From the NCBI GenBank assembly GCA_910583725.1, contig CAJTXZ010000017.1:5000-68999 (forward strand): 64,000 nucleotides of DNA. Direction: 5' to 3'. A program made the translations under genes and the position numbers. The notes under the pieces are model-generated. The model was not told where the DNA came from. It saw only the letters and a list, made by a program, of their open reading frames with translations, and did not search any database. Below are positions 1 through 8,435 of the stretch, in pieces. Origin of the DNA: an uncultured Vampirovibrio sp. GTDB taxonomy: Bacteria; Cyanobacteriota; Vampirovibrionia; Gastranaerophilales; Gastranaerophilaceae. Every line of letters starts with the position of its first letter. Position 1 is the stretch's first letter.

Positions 1-561
1 TACTCCGACTTCACAAAGATAAAATTTTCCATTATGCTCAACCTGATAAGAATCGCAATCAATCAACTTAATCATGGCTTGATTGTCAACCAAAATATTA
101 CCTTGATTTATGTCACCTATAATAATATTTTTACTATGTAATTTATCAACAGCTATTGCAAGATTTTTTGCCGCATGTACCATAAAACCCCAGTCAGCAA
201 AATCAAAAAGTTTTCTTTTAGTTGGTATTCCATAAAGATTATGAATTTCTTTAAAATTGCTAATTTTTTCCATAATAAAACCGACAACCTTACCCTTGGA
301 ATTAAATACGGCTTTTTGAGGTAAAGCGGAAAACCTAGCAATGTCCTGGTCATATAAGTCACACATTGCTTTAATTTTACCCGTTTTATCATGCTTTTGT
401 AATGCTTTATCCAGATATATCTTTGCTACAATATCGTTATTGCCTTGAACCAGACAAACCATACCTTCCCCGCCCCTTGCGAGTTCTTTTCCTAAAATTA
501 TAGGATTGCCCAAGTCATCTTGATAAGTTTTTAGTTGTTTCTTAGTAGTTGATGTCACCAT
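1..561 (-). CDS. Ser/Thr protein kinase-like protein (TerY-P type), C-terminus cut by window edge
   Basis: Translating the minus strand from the ATG at 561 gives an unbroken 187-codon frame to base 1. It has kinase landmarks: a glycine-rich loop ARGGEGMV at about residues 28-35, the ATP-site lysine K47 in VAKIY, a catalytic-loop variant GDINQGN at 149-155 (D150, N155), and LIDCDS in place of DFG (D168, D170). The GDIN and DCD forms fit the kinases found beside VWA and PP2C genes in TerY-P triads. It starts 2 bases after the stop of the TPR gene, so it is the last visible gene of a four-gene operon. Expected role is phosphorylation of a partner that the neighbouring PP2C dephosphorylates. The rest of the protein lies outside the window. 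Confidence 0.82.
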   Translation of the reverse strand, partial: MVTSTTKKQLKTYQDDLGNPIILGKELARGGEGMVCLVQGNNDIVAKIYLDKALQKHDKTGKIKAMCDLYDQDIARFSALPQKAVFNSKGKVVGFIMEKISNFKEIHNLYGIPTKRKLFDFADWGFMVHAAKNLAIAVDKLHSKNIIIGDINQGNILVDNQAMIKLIDCDSYQVEHNGKFYLCEVGV

Positions 562-563
562 AA

Positions 564-1742
564 TTAATTTACCAACCCTTTTGACTGCATTTCTAAATAA
601 ACTTTTTTCAAAAACTCATATAGTTCACGATTATCAGGTTTAATATTTAATGCTTCCTTGAAGCTAGAAATGGCATTTTCATATTGTTGTAAATAGAAAT
701 ACGAACGACCTGCGCAATCAAAAACACTATAATTTTTTATACCTAATTCAATTGCCTTACTTATATCATTAATTGAACTTTGATAATTTTTTAAAAAATA
801 ATATGCGCGTCCTCTAAAATCATAAGCATTCCCATTGTCGGGATTTATTGCTATAGATATAGTTTCATCTTGAATGCTTTGCGCAAAATTCTTACAAAAC
901 CAATGGCAACGACCCCTAAAATCATAAGCACTATAATTGTCAGAATTATATTTAATACATTTATCAAAATCTATTATTGCTTGTTTATTGTTGTCTTTTA
1001 GGTAATGACAACATCCGCGATAATAATATGCCATATCATTGCTTGGTTTTAATTCAATAGCCTTTGTTAAATCTGCTATTGCCTTATCATAGCTTTTCTT
1101 CATATAATATGAGCGACCACGTATATCAAAAACAATATGATTATTAGGATTGAGTTTAATGGTTTCAGATGCATCTTGAATTGAAAAATCATAGTTTTTA
1201 CATAAATAGTAAATCTTTGCTCTTGCTTCATGCGCATTTTCATTTGGACACTTTTTGATTACCTTGTTTAAATCAATTAATGCTCTTTCAAAATCTTCAA
1301 GCCAAAAATAAGCAATACCTCTCATTTGATACGCTTGTATATTGTTTTTATCAAGTTCTATTGCCCTGTTTTCATCTGCAACGCATTTAGATAAATCATT
1401 TATTGAATTAGCATCAAATACATAACCTTTAAAATCAAAAGATGTTGGTTTATCGAAGTCAATCACTTGAACATTGTTTGCATATTTTGTATTTGAACAA
1501 TAGCAAGCCCCCCTATAGCAATAAGCTAAAGAACTGCTAGGGTTTAGTTCTATAGCTTTATTTAAACTTTCGATTGCATTTTTTAAATCTTCAATAAAAT
1601 AATGCGAAATTCCTTTTATTTCGTATGCTTTAGCGTTATGAGGTTCTAATTCAATTACTTTTAAACATTCTCTAATTGAATCAGCATAAAGACTGTGATT
1701 ATATAAATTTATTGCATTATTCAAATAATCACTGCTGTTCAT
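564..1742 (-). CDS. Tetratricopeptide repeat protein
   Basis: About 392 residues made almost wholly of TPR units of roughly 34 residues. Recurrent signatures such as AYEIKGISHYF, AYYYRGCCHYL, AYDFRGRCHWF and AYDFRGRAYYF are each followed by AI..NKAIELNP-like helices. No signal peptide or membrane segment is seen. I chose the ATG at 1742 over the frame's first in-frame start at 1766 because GGAG lies 7 bases upstream; this overlaps the PP2C 3' end by 14 bases, which suggests translational coupling. TPR proteins are scaffolds, and in this operon it probably links or senses for the kinase and phosphatase. The repeats are clear; the partner is inferred. Confidence 0.85.
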   Translation of the reverse strand: MNSSDYLNNAINLYNHSLYADSIRECLKVIELEPHNAKAYEIKGISHYFIEDLKNAIESLNKAIELNPSSSLAYCYRGACYCSNTKYANNVQVIDFDKPTSFDFKGYVFDANSINDLSKCVADENRAIELDKNNIQAYQMRGIAYFWLEDFERALIDLNKVIKKCPNENAHEARAKIYYLCKNYDFSIQDASETIKLNPNNHIVFDIRGRSYYMKKSYDKAIADLTKAIELKPSNDMAYYYRGCCHYLKDNNKQAIIDFDKCIKYNSDNYSAYDFRGRCHWFCKNFAQSIQDETISIAINPDNGNAYDFRGRAYYFLKNYQSSINDISKAIELGIKNYSVFDCAGRSYFYLQQYENAISSFKEALNIKPDNRELYEFLKKVYLEMQSKGLVN

Positions 1743-2541
1743 CTTTGCACTCCACATTTTTAGCAATTACTGAAGCACTAAGAGTTGAAGCAATAAATAG
1801 AGTTTTATCGTCATCAGTTTTTTTATTTACTCTACCAGAATCAAGAAACATTCCTAATTGTTTTGATAGCGTTTCATCATGTCCGCAATCTTCAAGTTTT
1901 TCTACTGCCAAATAGAACGGTTTAAAAAACGCCATGAATGGTTTTTGAGCTTTGAAATCAAAGGCAATTTGTTCTATTCCATCTGTATGCATTGCAAGAC
2001 GTTCTATCGAGTTTTCAACAGTTTTAAACATGAAAATCTTTTGTGCTATTGATTCTGTTGCAAAATGAGTAGTGTTAATAAATTCACCATTTTGCGGCAA
2101 GAAGACACAATCAAGGTCATTTTCAGTGCCGGCAGCAATTATTCCATCGCCGATTTGAACAAATACATTAAAGTTCTCACTTAATACAGCAAACAATAAT
2201 GTGGTTGCAAAATCCCTAATGGATTCAAGTTTATAAAGACTTACAGCTCTATTTAAAACTTTTTGAAAATAAGTAAACCATTCTGTTATTACTTCTCTTG
2301 TAAGACTTTCTAAGCTTTCTTTTTCAAGCCATTGTTTTGTTTTAGCTATAAATAACTTGCAAATAAAGTTTGATGATAAATCAGAATATTTTGCACTTCC
2401 TGCACCATCAGCAACAGCACAAACAAGGTAATTTTTATCGTTTAATGTTAATAATAAACTCTTGCAATTATCTTGTTTTGCTGTATTTGAGGCTATATGA
2501 GATGTGCCTTTTACCGATGAATAAAAATACTTCCAATTCAT
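1729..2541 (-). CDS. PP2C-family protein phosphatase
   Basis: A 270-residue metal-dependent Ser/Thr phosphatase of the bacterial PP2C type. Metal-site signatures are QDN (residues 23-25) and VADGAGSA (43-50, metal ligand D45), then VQIGDG in mid-protein and HTDGIEQ later. The start ATG shares its A with the TAA stop of the VWA gene (TAATG), so the two are translationally coupled. In TerY-P triads a PP2C, a kinase and a VWA protein occur together, and this gene supplies the phosphatase arm. There is no transmembrane segment, so it is likely cytosolic. Substrate unknown; the kinase and VWA protein are the natural candidates. Confidence 0.85.
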   Translation of the reverse strand: MNWKYFYSSVKGTSHIASNTAKQDNCKSLLLTLNDKNYLVCAVADGAGSAKYSDLSSNFICKLFIAKTKQWLEKESLESLTREVITEWFTYFQKVLNRAVSLYKLESIRDFATTLLFAVLSENFNVFVQIGDGIIAAGTENDLDCVFLPQNGEFINTTHFATESIAQKIFMFKTVENSIERLAMHTDGIEQIAFDFKAQKPFMAFFKPFYLAVEKLEDCGHDETLSKQLGMFLDSGRVNKKTDDDKTLFIASTLSASVIAKNVECKDEQQ

Positions 2542-3239
2542 TATATCTTAGCCCATCCACTTGGTGATTCTAATGCAATTTCGGCATCTAATGATGAACG
2601 AGAAACACTAGACATAGAATTTGAAAGCCATTGGAATAAAGATGTAAAATTTAAACCCTTTAATGACACGGGTTCTCTTACTGAAATTTCTCTTAAAATA
2701 TCCATATTGGCACCTTGAATACCGACAGCAAAGAAAGCGAATTGTTTATTTCTCTCACCTTCATGAACTGCTTCCTTAGCATTTGTTATATCATCTGTAG
2801 GTGCGCCATCCGTTAGTAAAAATATCCAAGGACGATAATATGAAATGCCGTTTGCTTTGTATACGGCTTTTCTTTGTTCAAGCATATTGATAGCTCTTTC
2901 AATAGCTGTACCCATACTTGTCAAACCGCCTGCTCTTAATTCATGAGGTGTAAAATTTTCTGCTGTTTCAAACTCATTAATAACTTCAACTCCATCATCA
3001 AATTTTAAAACAGTAACTTCAACACGTTTTGAAGCTAAATCATCGCTACTTAACTGTTGTTGAAACGCTCTTAATCCATTATTTAATTCTTGAATAGGCT
3101 TGCCATTCATTGACCCCATTGAACCAGAACAATCAAGCAATAAAATACAAGGACATCTTGGTTCTGGATTTTCTGCAAATTCTACAACATCAAACCTGAT
3201 AGCTTCTTCTTCAATTCCATAAGGTGTTTGTTCATTCAT
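2541..3239 (-). CDS. VWA domain protein, TerY-like
   Basis: A 232-residue von Willebrand A domain protein. The MIDAS metal site is visible as DCSGS (residues 36-40), with the later threonine in GGLTSMG and aspartate in LLTDGAPTD. The N-terminus is acidic and has a CPC just before the first beta strand. The ATG at 3239 is preceded by AAAGGA 7 bases upstream and opens the operon; the upstream 226 bases to the integrase hold its promoter, which I cannot place with confidence. TerY-family proteins are linked to tellurite or stress response and phosphorylation-based triads. Here it is probably the metal-dependent adaptor of the kinase/phosphatase pair. Confidence 0.85.
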   Translation of the reverse strand: MNEQTPYGIEEEAIRFDVVEFAENPEPRCPCILLLDCSGSMGSMNGKPIQELNNGLRAFQQQLSSDDLASKRVEVTVLKFDDGVEVINEFETAENFTPHELRAGGLTSMGTAIERAINMLEQRKAVYKANGISYYRPWIFLLTDGAPTDDITNAKEAVHEGERNKQFAFFAVGIQGANMDILREISVREPVSLKGLNFTSLFQWLSNSMSSVSRSSLDAEIALESPSGWAKI

Positions 3240-3465
3240 ATTAAAATCCTTTCATTATTTTTTTGCACCAAATTAATGATTATGGTGAAAAAACTTTAAA
3301 AGGCAGATAAACAAGGAAAATAAAAAGTACAAAAATATGCTTGATTCTTGTTTATACACCTTTGGTATTTAAAAATTTTCATGCTATTATTAGAGAAAAG
3401 ATGTTATACAACAATATCATTATTCCGTTGCATTTTATTATGGTGTATTTTTATAAAGAACAATG

Positions 3466-4032
3466 CTATAATGCAAAAGAGCTGTAAGATTCGTCCAATT
3501 CTTCCTGTGCAATTCCAATATATCGCATTGTTATAGACGGTGATGAATGATTAAAAATTTTCTGTAGTAATGCCACGTCATTAAACTGTTTATAATGATG
3601 ATAACCAAATGTTTTTCTCATAGTGTGCGTTCCCACATTAACAGATATCCCCAAATTACGGCACACGTCATTGATAAACCTATACACTTGCGACCTATCA
3701 AGTCTTTTGTGCTTTTTACCTACAAATAAAGGCTCATCATCTGTAATTGAATAGATATTCTTTTCCCTTTCAACAAGATATTTTTTAATTAAGCTAAGCA
3801 GCTTTTCATTCAGTTTAATTCGTTTATACTTATGTGTTTTCTTTTCAATAATATCAATGTATTGCCTGTTTTTGACATCTTCAATATTTAAAGCCAAAAT
3901 ATCAGAAATCCTAAGCCCCGTATTCGTTCCAAATGCCCAGATTAATTGGTTGCGTAAGCTGTGCTTTGCTAAATACTTTTCGATATTCTCAACGTCTTTT
4001 TTGCTCTTAATCGGTTCTACTAAATTCTTCAT
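3466..4032 (-). CDS. Tyrosine recombinase / integrase
   Basis: A 188-residue site-specific recombinase with the full catalytic set: R41 (TGLRISD), a lysine near 64-65 in the beta hairpin, H136-x-x-R139 (THTMRKTF), H162 (FNHSS) and the nucleophile Y171 (MRYIG). It lacks the N-terminal arm-binding and core-binding domains of long phage integrases, so it belongs to a short class common on Gram-positive and mobile-island DNA. It lies at the left end of the accessory block and reads away from the other element genes, as an integrase near an attachment site would. It is complete and looks functional. The target site was not identified. Confidence 0.88.
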   Translation of the reverse strand: MKNLVEPIKSKKDVENIEKYLAKHSLRNQLIWAFGTNTGLRISDILALNIEDVKNRQYIDIIEKKTHKYKRIKLNEKLLSLIKKYLVEREKNIYSITDDEPLFVGKKHKRLDRSQVYRFINDVCRNLGISVNVGTHTMRKTFGYHHYKQFNDVALLQKIFNHSSPSITMRYIGIAQEELDESYSSFAL

Positions 4033-4117
4033 AAATTACATTCCTTTCCACACCATTACACACATACAAGGTGCATAAGAAAATGTAATCAAATAAAACT
4101 AATACCGAAATAGGATA

Positions 4118-4255
4118 TTAATGATGAAATATTGAACCCAGTTTTAGTATACCAAGCAAGATAATGTTTCCAACAATAGACAAAACAGGAAGTAAGATTA
4201 TTAAAAGCACAATTCCTAAAACTATACCTAATGCGATTTTTAAAATGTCTTTCAT
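4118..4255 (-). CDS. 45-residue single-pass membrane protein
   Basis: Found by reading downstream of the Bro-N gene. ATG at 4255 shares a base with the Bro-N stop (TAATG), and the frame runs to TAA at 4118-4120. The product starts MKDILKIALG and is then almost entirely Ile, Leu, Val and Gly through about residue 38, ending with two His. It is one hydrophobic helix with a lysine-containing N-terminus. The start-stop overlap makes translation likely. Function is unknown. It could be a toxin-like or regulatory small membrane peptide of the mobile element, or an inner-membrane anchor. Confidence 0.6.
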   Translation of the reverse strand: MKDILKIALGIVLGIVLLIILLPVLSIVGNIILLGILKLGSIFHH

Positions 4256-5100
4256 TAATCCTCTTTATTTTTTATCTGCTTTGTTTTGTTGTTTTTAGGT
4301 AAGAAATTACCTTCATTTACAACCTTTGAGCCTGTTCTTTTTTCAAAATCTTCCCTGGCTTTCTTTGCGATGTTACCGCCAACTTTAGCAGAACTTGCGT
4401 TTTCCTTTAAACCTGTAGCATTAGTGTTTTCAGCCACTTGCCTTGTTGAAAGTTCAGCTAACGCTGTAAAAATTAATTCAGCTTCTGACATGTGGTCTCT
4501 AAGGTTTTGTGATTTCAAGCCTTTAAGGTTCTTGTGTTCTTTAACAGATAACCCACTCCATTCTTGATGAATTATGTTTGTTAGAATTGCATATTCTTCA
4601 CCTTCTGAAATCTCATGGTCTTTCCAATAGTCTGTGAGCTTATTTCTGGTTTCTTGACCTGTCATTCGCTGTTGAATCCACTTGTCAGAACGACCAAGTT
4701 TCTTATAGGTTTCTCTTGCTCTATCTATAGCTGTTGTTGGGTCAGCCATTTCTTTCATTCTTTCATAACCAACTTTAGCAAGCCATTGTTTAACAGGTTC
4801 AGCCTTCTTTGAAGGAATGGATTGAATTATACGCAACAATGTTTCCACATCTGCACAGTCAGTTTCTCTTTTCTTTCCATCAGGAGCTACCAATTTCAAC
4901 TGTACGATTTTTTCGTACAGTTGACTAAAACCTTCATCATCAGTGAGTTTTATCTTTAAATCACTCCAATATCTTCTAGGATTCTTGCTTTCTGTAAGAA
5001 TGCCCACTATATCAATTATTGAAAAATACCAATGTTCAGTATTTTCGTCATAATAAGAACGAACTTTATTTTCTTCAAATAATTTTAAATCTTCTGCCAT
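4255..5100 (-). CDS. Bro-N domain phage-antirepressor-like protein
   Basis: A 281-residue protein. Residues 8-110 form a Bro-N domain: WYFSIIDIVGILT, NPRRYWSDLK, ETDCADVETL and RIIQSIPSKKAEP are typical of the family. The C-terminal half (EYAILTNIIHQEW, LKGLKSQNLRDHM, AELIFTALAELST) matches the conserved second domain of Bro-N proteins common in Bacteroidetes-type and gut mobile elements. The Bro-N domain is DNA-binding and is often found in prophage antirepressors. It is coupled to the small membrane protein downstream. It most likely controls the mobile element. Family assignment is strong; the role is inferred. Confidence 0.85.
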   Translation of the reverse strand: MAEDLKLFEENKVRSYYDENTEHWYFSIIDIVGILTESKNPRRYWSDLKIKLTDDEGFSQLYEKIVQLKLVAPDGKKRETDCADVETLLRIIQSIPSKKAEPVKQWLAKVGYERMKEMADPTTAIDRARETYKKLGRSDKWIQQRMTGQETRNKLTDYWKDHEISEGEEYAILTNIIHQEWSGLSVKEHKNLKGLKSQNLRDHMSEAELIFTALAELSTRQVAENTNATGLKENASSAKVGGNIAKKAREDFEKRTGSKVVNEGNFLPKNNKTKQIKNKED

Positions 5101-5200
5101 ATTAACTCCTAATGTAGTTATAATATCACAAATAAAAACCGCAGCATACCTGGTTGTAAGGCAAGCTGCACCTGGTTAAAATTGTTTTAGGTATAAATAC

Positions 5201-6301
5201 TTATCCAGAACCTGAAACAGCCAACAAAGGGCTACTATTTTGTAGATTTTCATTTCGGTTCAAGGTGCATAGTTTTGTATGCAATTCTTGATACAGTTCT
5301 TTATTCATTTTAGGCTGAATATCCTTTATACAAGATTGATACTTATTACCAAGACCACAATCATTATACAATCCTGCCATTAGCTTTGTATCAGTGTTAT
5401 CAATCAAATCTGATAGTAGTCTTTTCCAAATACTCAAATTCTTTTCTTGGGTTGTTTTGGACGGTTTATAAAAAATGTATTCTTCGAGTTCATTGATATA
5501 GTATGATTCCAGTGTATTATATAATGTCTTTTTCTTCATTTCGTCTATGAATATATCAAATGTTAGGTTTTTGCTAAGTTTACTTTTCATAATAAACTGA
5601 GCTAATTTTTTAAGTCTATTTGAATATTTATATTGCAATTCAACCCTTAAAATATGCAGATTATTATTTAAATACAAACGTCTACCATCATTACTTACTG
5701 TTCCAAAAGGTAGTATTTCAGGATTAATATGTTCTTTTAAATCAATATACCAACCGCCTCTTTTATCTTTGAGTTGTTGTATTTTTTCATAAAAAATAAA
5801 TTGTCTGTCGCCAGTTGTATCCTTTTTAGTAATATTGTTTTTGGGTGTTGCAATACTTAAAGTTCTACCTTTTGTATTTGATTGTATAATAGTAGCCTTC
5901 ATTCTCTTGTATTTTCGATTAAAAAGGTAATCAATATATTTGGAGGGATGATGTTTTGTGATTATATTTTTTGTTAAATGAAGTTCTACAACGTAAAGTG
6001 CGAAAGCTAGCTTTCTATCATTAAAATTTAGCTCCTTAATCAAACTATAAAACCAATCTTCTGAGGGCATTTGAAGATTATTATCAATATCGGGGCTCCC
6101 TGAAATAATGTATCTTGTAGGAGTTAAGTTTATTTTTACGGCATTTCTTTGAGAATAGACCCTAAAAGCGGTTTTGTTATAATATTTTAAAAGAACTTTT
6201 CTGGTGTTTCTTTTGAAATCTTCTACAGTATATCCAGCCCATTCTAAATCTTTTTCTGAAATATTTAATTGAATTTTGTCAATGAGTATATTACCAAACA
6301 T
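5201..6301 (-). CDS. Putative phage/plasmid replication initiator (gene II/X-like)
   Basis: A 366-residue basic protein. It begins with a strand-rich segment (ILIDKIQLNIS, AVKINLTPTRYI), continues with a long region rich in Lys and Tyr, and has the stretch FIFYEKIQQL followed by LHILRVELQYK near residues 210-220. A Y-(E/D)-K element followed by an R-x-E-L strand is typical of filamentous-phage gene II/X and related rolling-circle initiators. I do not see a clear HUH motif, so this is only a resemblance. It overlaps the upstream 487-residue gene by 11 bases and is followed by an upstream-facing hairpin cluster at 8.1-8.3 kb. Alternative: an uncharacterised structural protein of the element. 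Confidence 0.45.
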   Translation of the reverse strand: MFGNILIDKIQLNISEKDLEWAGYTVEDFKRNTRKVLLKYYNKTAFRVYSQRNAVKINLTPTRYIISGSPDIDNNLQMPSEDWFYSLIKELNFNDRKLAFALYVVELHLTKNIITKHHPSKYIDYLFNRKYKRMKATIIQSNTKGRTLSIATPKNNITKKDTTGDRQFIFYEKIQQLKDKRGGWYIDLKEHINPEILPFGTVSNDGRRLYLNNNLHILRVELQYKYSNRLKKLAQFIMKSKLSKNLTFDIFIDEMKKKTLYNTLESYYINELEEYIFYKPSKTTQEKNLSIWKRLLSDLIDNTDTKLMAGLYNDCGLGNKYQSCIKDIQPKMNKELYQELHTKLCTLNRNENLQNSSPLLAVSGSG

Positions 6302-7754
6302 ATTGTTTTAATCCTCCTAAAAATTTTATTAGTTCTGCCTTTGTACCTTTGGAATACTGTTTCATTTTATTAAGTTTGTTTGAGCCATCTTTTATCTGTA
6401 TTTTGGTCCGTTCATTCAGGGGATGAAGTTTGATAAATTCCTCTCTTTGTTCTTTTGACATTTGAGATAAAATGATTATCACAGCACTTTTAGCTGCTTT
6501 ATCGTTATTTATTTGGGTGTTGTCAATAAATTTTAAGTAGGTATTGTGGTATGATTTTCTCATTGTTTTAAAACCGTTTTGATATTGTTCAGTTCTCCAT
6601 AAAATTCGCCATAACAAACAAGCTGTCATATCATCAGGAATCATAAAGCTTTCTGACAATTTATCTGTGAAAACTTTTTTTGCAGCATTACCGCTGGCAT
6701 CAATAATACGTGCAATGATTCTCATCCCAGTACAAGTTGCAGTAACATTAATTGTTTTATAATTTTGTCCTTGTATAATCCTAACCTTAGATATGTCTTG
6801 TGAATCTGTAAACTCATCAGAATCAAACAACATTACATCTTGTTTCTTGACTACATAAGGTTTTTCCTGTGTAGTGATTTTAATCTTTTTTCCAATATCC
6901 TTTTCAGTCCATGCATTATTCCACCAAGCAGCATAAGCATCTGATAAAAATCGTGAATCTTTAATGGTAATATCAAAACTTCTTTTTTCGGGTGTATATT
7001 TAAAAATCATTTCATCTTTTTGTAATGGGGTTAATTGTACCAGTTCTTCGTATAACTCTCCATAGGGTGAGCCTATATCAAATTCAGTGTGAAAAACCAT
7101 GCCAGATATAATACTTAAACCTGCGTAACTCTTGACACATCTACATAGACGACTATAAAACTTCTCCTCTTCTTTTTTATTGTTAAATCTAATAATATCT
7201 GCCATAACTTTAAGCATCAAGGATAGTATAAACAAGTGTCTGTATGTTATTTCATAATAATACCAGTTTTCATGGAAGTTATATAGCGTATTAAAAACAT
7301 CAACATCAAAATCGATATATAGACTTTTTGCAGTTTCTGTTGTAGTTATATCTTTATCTTTAGTTTTACTTCTTTCGCCAATTGAATAATGTGCATTAAA
7401 ATATTGACTTATGTCGTTCGTTTCATAATCATCAGTAAATCTCTTAAGACACTCATTGTTGGAAAAAGCATAGTTATTATTGTATTTCCTCATAACATTA
7501 TCAAATCTTGTAAACAAGTCAAAATCAAAATAGTCATTATCTACTAAATATTTTTGTAATAATTTCTGACATATTTCTTGCTGTTTAGAATCTTTAATAA
7601 CGTTTTGTATTATCTTATCTAAGTTACTTACTTTTATACAACTTGACAACTTATCAATAGAGCTATGATATGTTTTATTATGTTCAAGCAAGCATCTATA
7701 TCTTTCTCTATGTGTTACTGTTTTAAGTGGAAAGTTGTTTTTATTATTATGCAT
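6291..7754 (-). CDS. Uncharacterised mobile-element protein, 487 aa
   Basis: I do not recognise this protein. It is Asn-, Lys- and Tyr-rich, starts MHNNKNNFPLKTVTHRERY, and has a central hydrophobic patch (LFILSLMLKVMADIIRF) that could be buried helix or membrane-associated. A C-terminal basic segment (KGTKAELIKFLGGL) closes it. The ATG at 7754 has AGGAGG 5 bases upstream and overlaps the end of a 42-residue leader ORF, so translation is coupled. Its 3' end overlaps the putative initiator by 11 bases. The tight packing indicates one operon of a replicating or integrating element, so it may be a replication or DNA-processing partner. Confidence 0.7.
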   Translation of the reverse strand: MHNNKNNFPLKTVTHRERYRCLLEHNKTYHSSIDKLSSCIKVSNLDKIIQNVIKDSKQQEICQKLLQKYLVDNDYFDFDLFTRFDNVMRKYNNNYAFSNNECLKRFTDDYETNDISQYFNAHYSIGERSKTKDKDITTTETAKSLYIDFDVDVFNTLYNFHENWYYYEITYRHLFILSLMLKVMADIIRFNNKKEEEKFYSRLCRCVKSYAGLSIISGMVFHTEFDIGSPYGELYEELVQLTPLQKDEMIFKYTPEKRSFDITIKDSRFLSDAYAAWWNNAWTEKDIGKKIKITTQEKPYVVKKQDVMLFDSDEFTDSQDISKVRIIQGQNYKTINVTATCTGMRIIARIIDASGNAAKKVFTDKLSESFMIPDDMTACLLWRILWRTEQYQNGFKTMRKSYHNTYLKFIDNTQINNDKAAKSAVIIILSQMSKEQREEFIKLHPLNERTKIQIKDGSNKLNKMKQYSKGTKAELIKFLGGLKQYVW

Positions 7755-7875
7755 TATTACCTCCTTTTATCTTAGTGTTAACTTGTTTCTTGGAATTGTG
7801 AATGTATAAGTTGATAATAATTAAATATATTATCAGGTTAAAATACGAACTATACTTAATACGTTTTTTTGGCAT
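7747..7875 (-). CDS. 42-residue membrane peptide, coupled leader ORF
   Basis: ATG at 7875 follows a strong AGGAGG ribosome site. The product starts MPKKRIKYSSYF, has a hydrophobic stretch NLIIYLIIINLYI at about residues 12-24, and ends at TAA 7747-7749, overlapping the next gene start at 7754 by 8 bases. The overlap places the downstream AGGAGG inside its coding region. It may be a real small membrane protein of the phage-like element or mainly a translational leader. Confidence 0.55.
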   Translation of the reverse strand: MPKKRIKYSSYFNLIIYLIIINLYIHNSKKQVNTKIKGGNNA

Positions 7876-7892
7876 ATACCCTCCTTTCTGTG

Positions 7893-8063
7893 CTATGCAC
7901 ATTCGCTACTACTTTTCGAACTCCATTGAAGCAGTAAATCCACAACTCCAAAGAGATTGTTTTGAATTTCCATAGCCTGAGCTGTTGAAATCGGTTCAGA
8001 CTGGTATTGTTGAAACTCTTTCTTTGTAATTTCTATGAAGTTGTAAGTTTTTACCTGTTTCAT
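7893..8063 (-). CDS. 56-residue small protein of the mobile element
   Basis: Minus-strand ORF from ATG 8063, with AAGGA 6 bases upstream, to TAG at 7893-7895. It reads MKQVKTYNFIEITKKEFQQY and ends with a serine-rich tail SSKSSSECA. It is soluble and mixed-charge with no family I recognise. Its stop lies 17 bases before the next small ORF, and it is the first gene after the hairpin-rich region, so it probably opens the element operon. Size and position fit a regulator or excision factor, but no DNA-binding motif is plain. Confidence 0.5.
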   Translation of the reverse strand: MKQVKTYNFIEITKKEFQQYQSEPISTAQAMEIQNNLFGVVDLLLQWSSKSSSECA

Positions 8064-8065
8064 AG

Positions 8066-8435
8066 CTTTCCTTATTTTTGCACACTACAATTAAGCCCCT
8101 GTGCAAAGAGAGCTTACACCTAAAAACTAGGTGTTATATGCCTATCGGCAACTTTGTTATGTTAAGGCACAAAAAAATAACCCCATTTTAAAAGGTCTCT
8201 GATTGCAAGAGGCTTTACCCTCTTTTGGTGCAATCATCAACTGGTGATTACCGAAAATGTCATAAAGACTATTTAATTGTACCGCTCAGGTTGTTTTGTC
8301 CTGAACATTTATCACAATAGCACATCTAAAATTCGTTGTCAACCCCTAAACCCTTGCTATGAGCGGATTTATACGATTATACTCATATTTTTTGGATTGT
8401 CAACCGTTATCCTAAAATTCAATAATAACAAGTTT
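8066..8435. other. Gene-free hairpin cluster, possible origin or control region
   Basis: No ORF is convincing here. At least four inverted repeats lie within 190 bases: ACACCTA/TAGGTGT at 8116-8134; GATTGCA/TGCAATC at 8201-8235 with an inner AGAGG/CCTCT; a short ATCA/TGAT palindrome at 8236-8248; and TCAGG/CCTGA at 8286-8304. It sits directly upstream of the operon containing the initiator-like gene. The spacing and density suggest a single-strand or rolling-circle origin, or an attenuator. Bases 8310-8435 show nothing distinctive. Confidence 0.4.
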
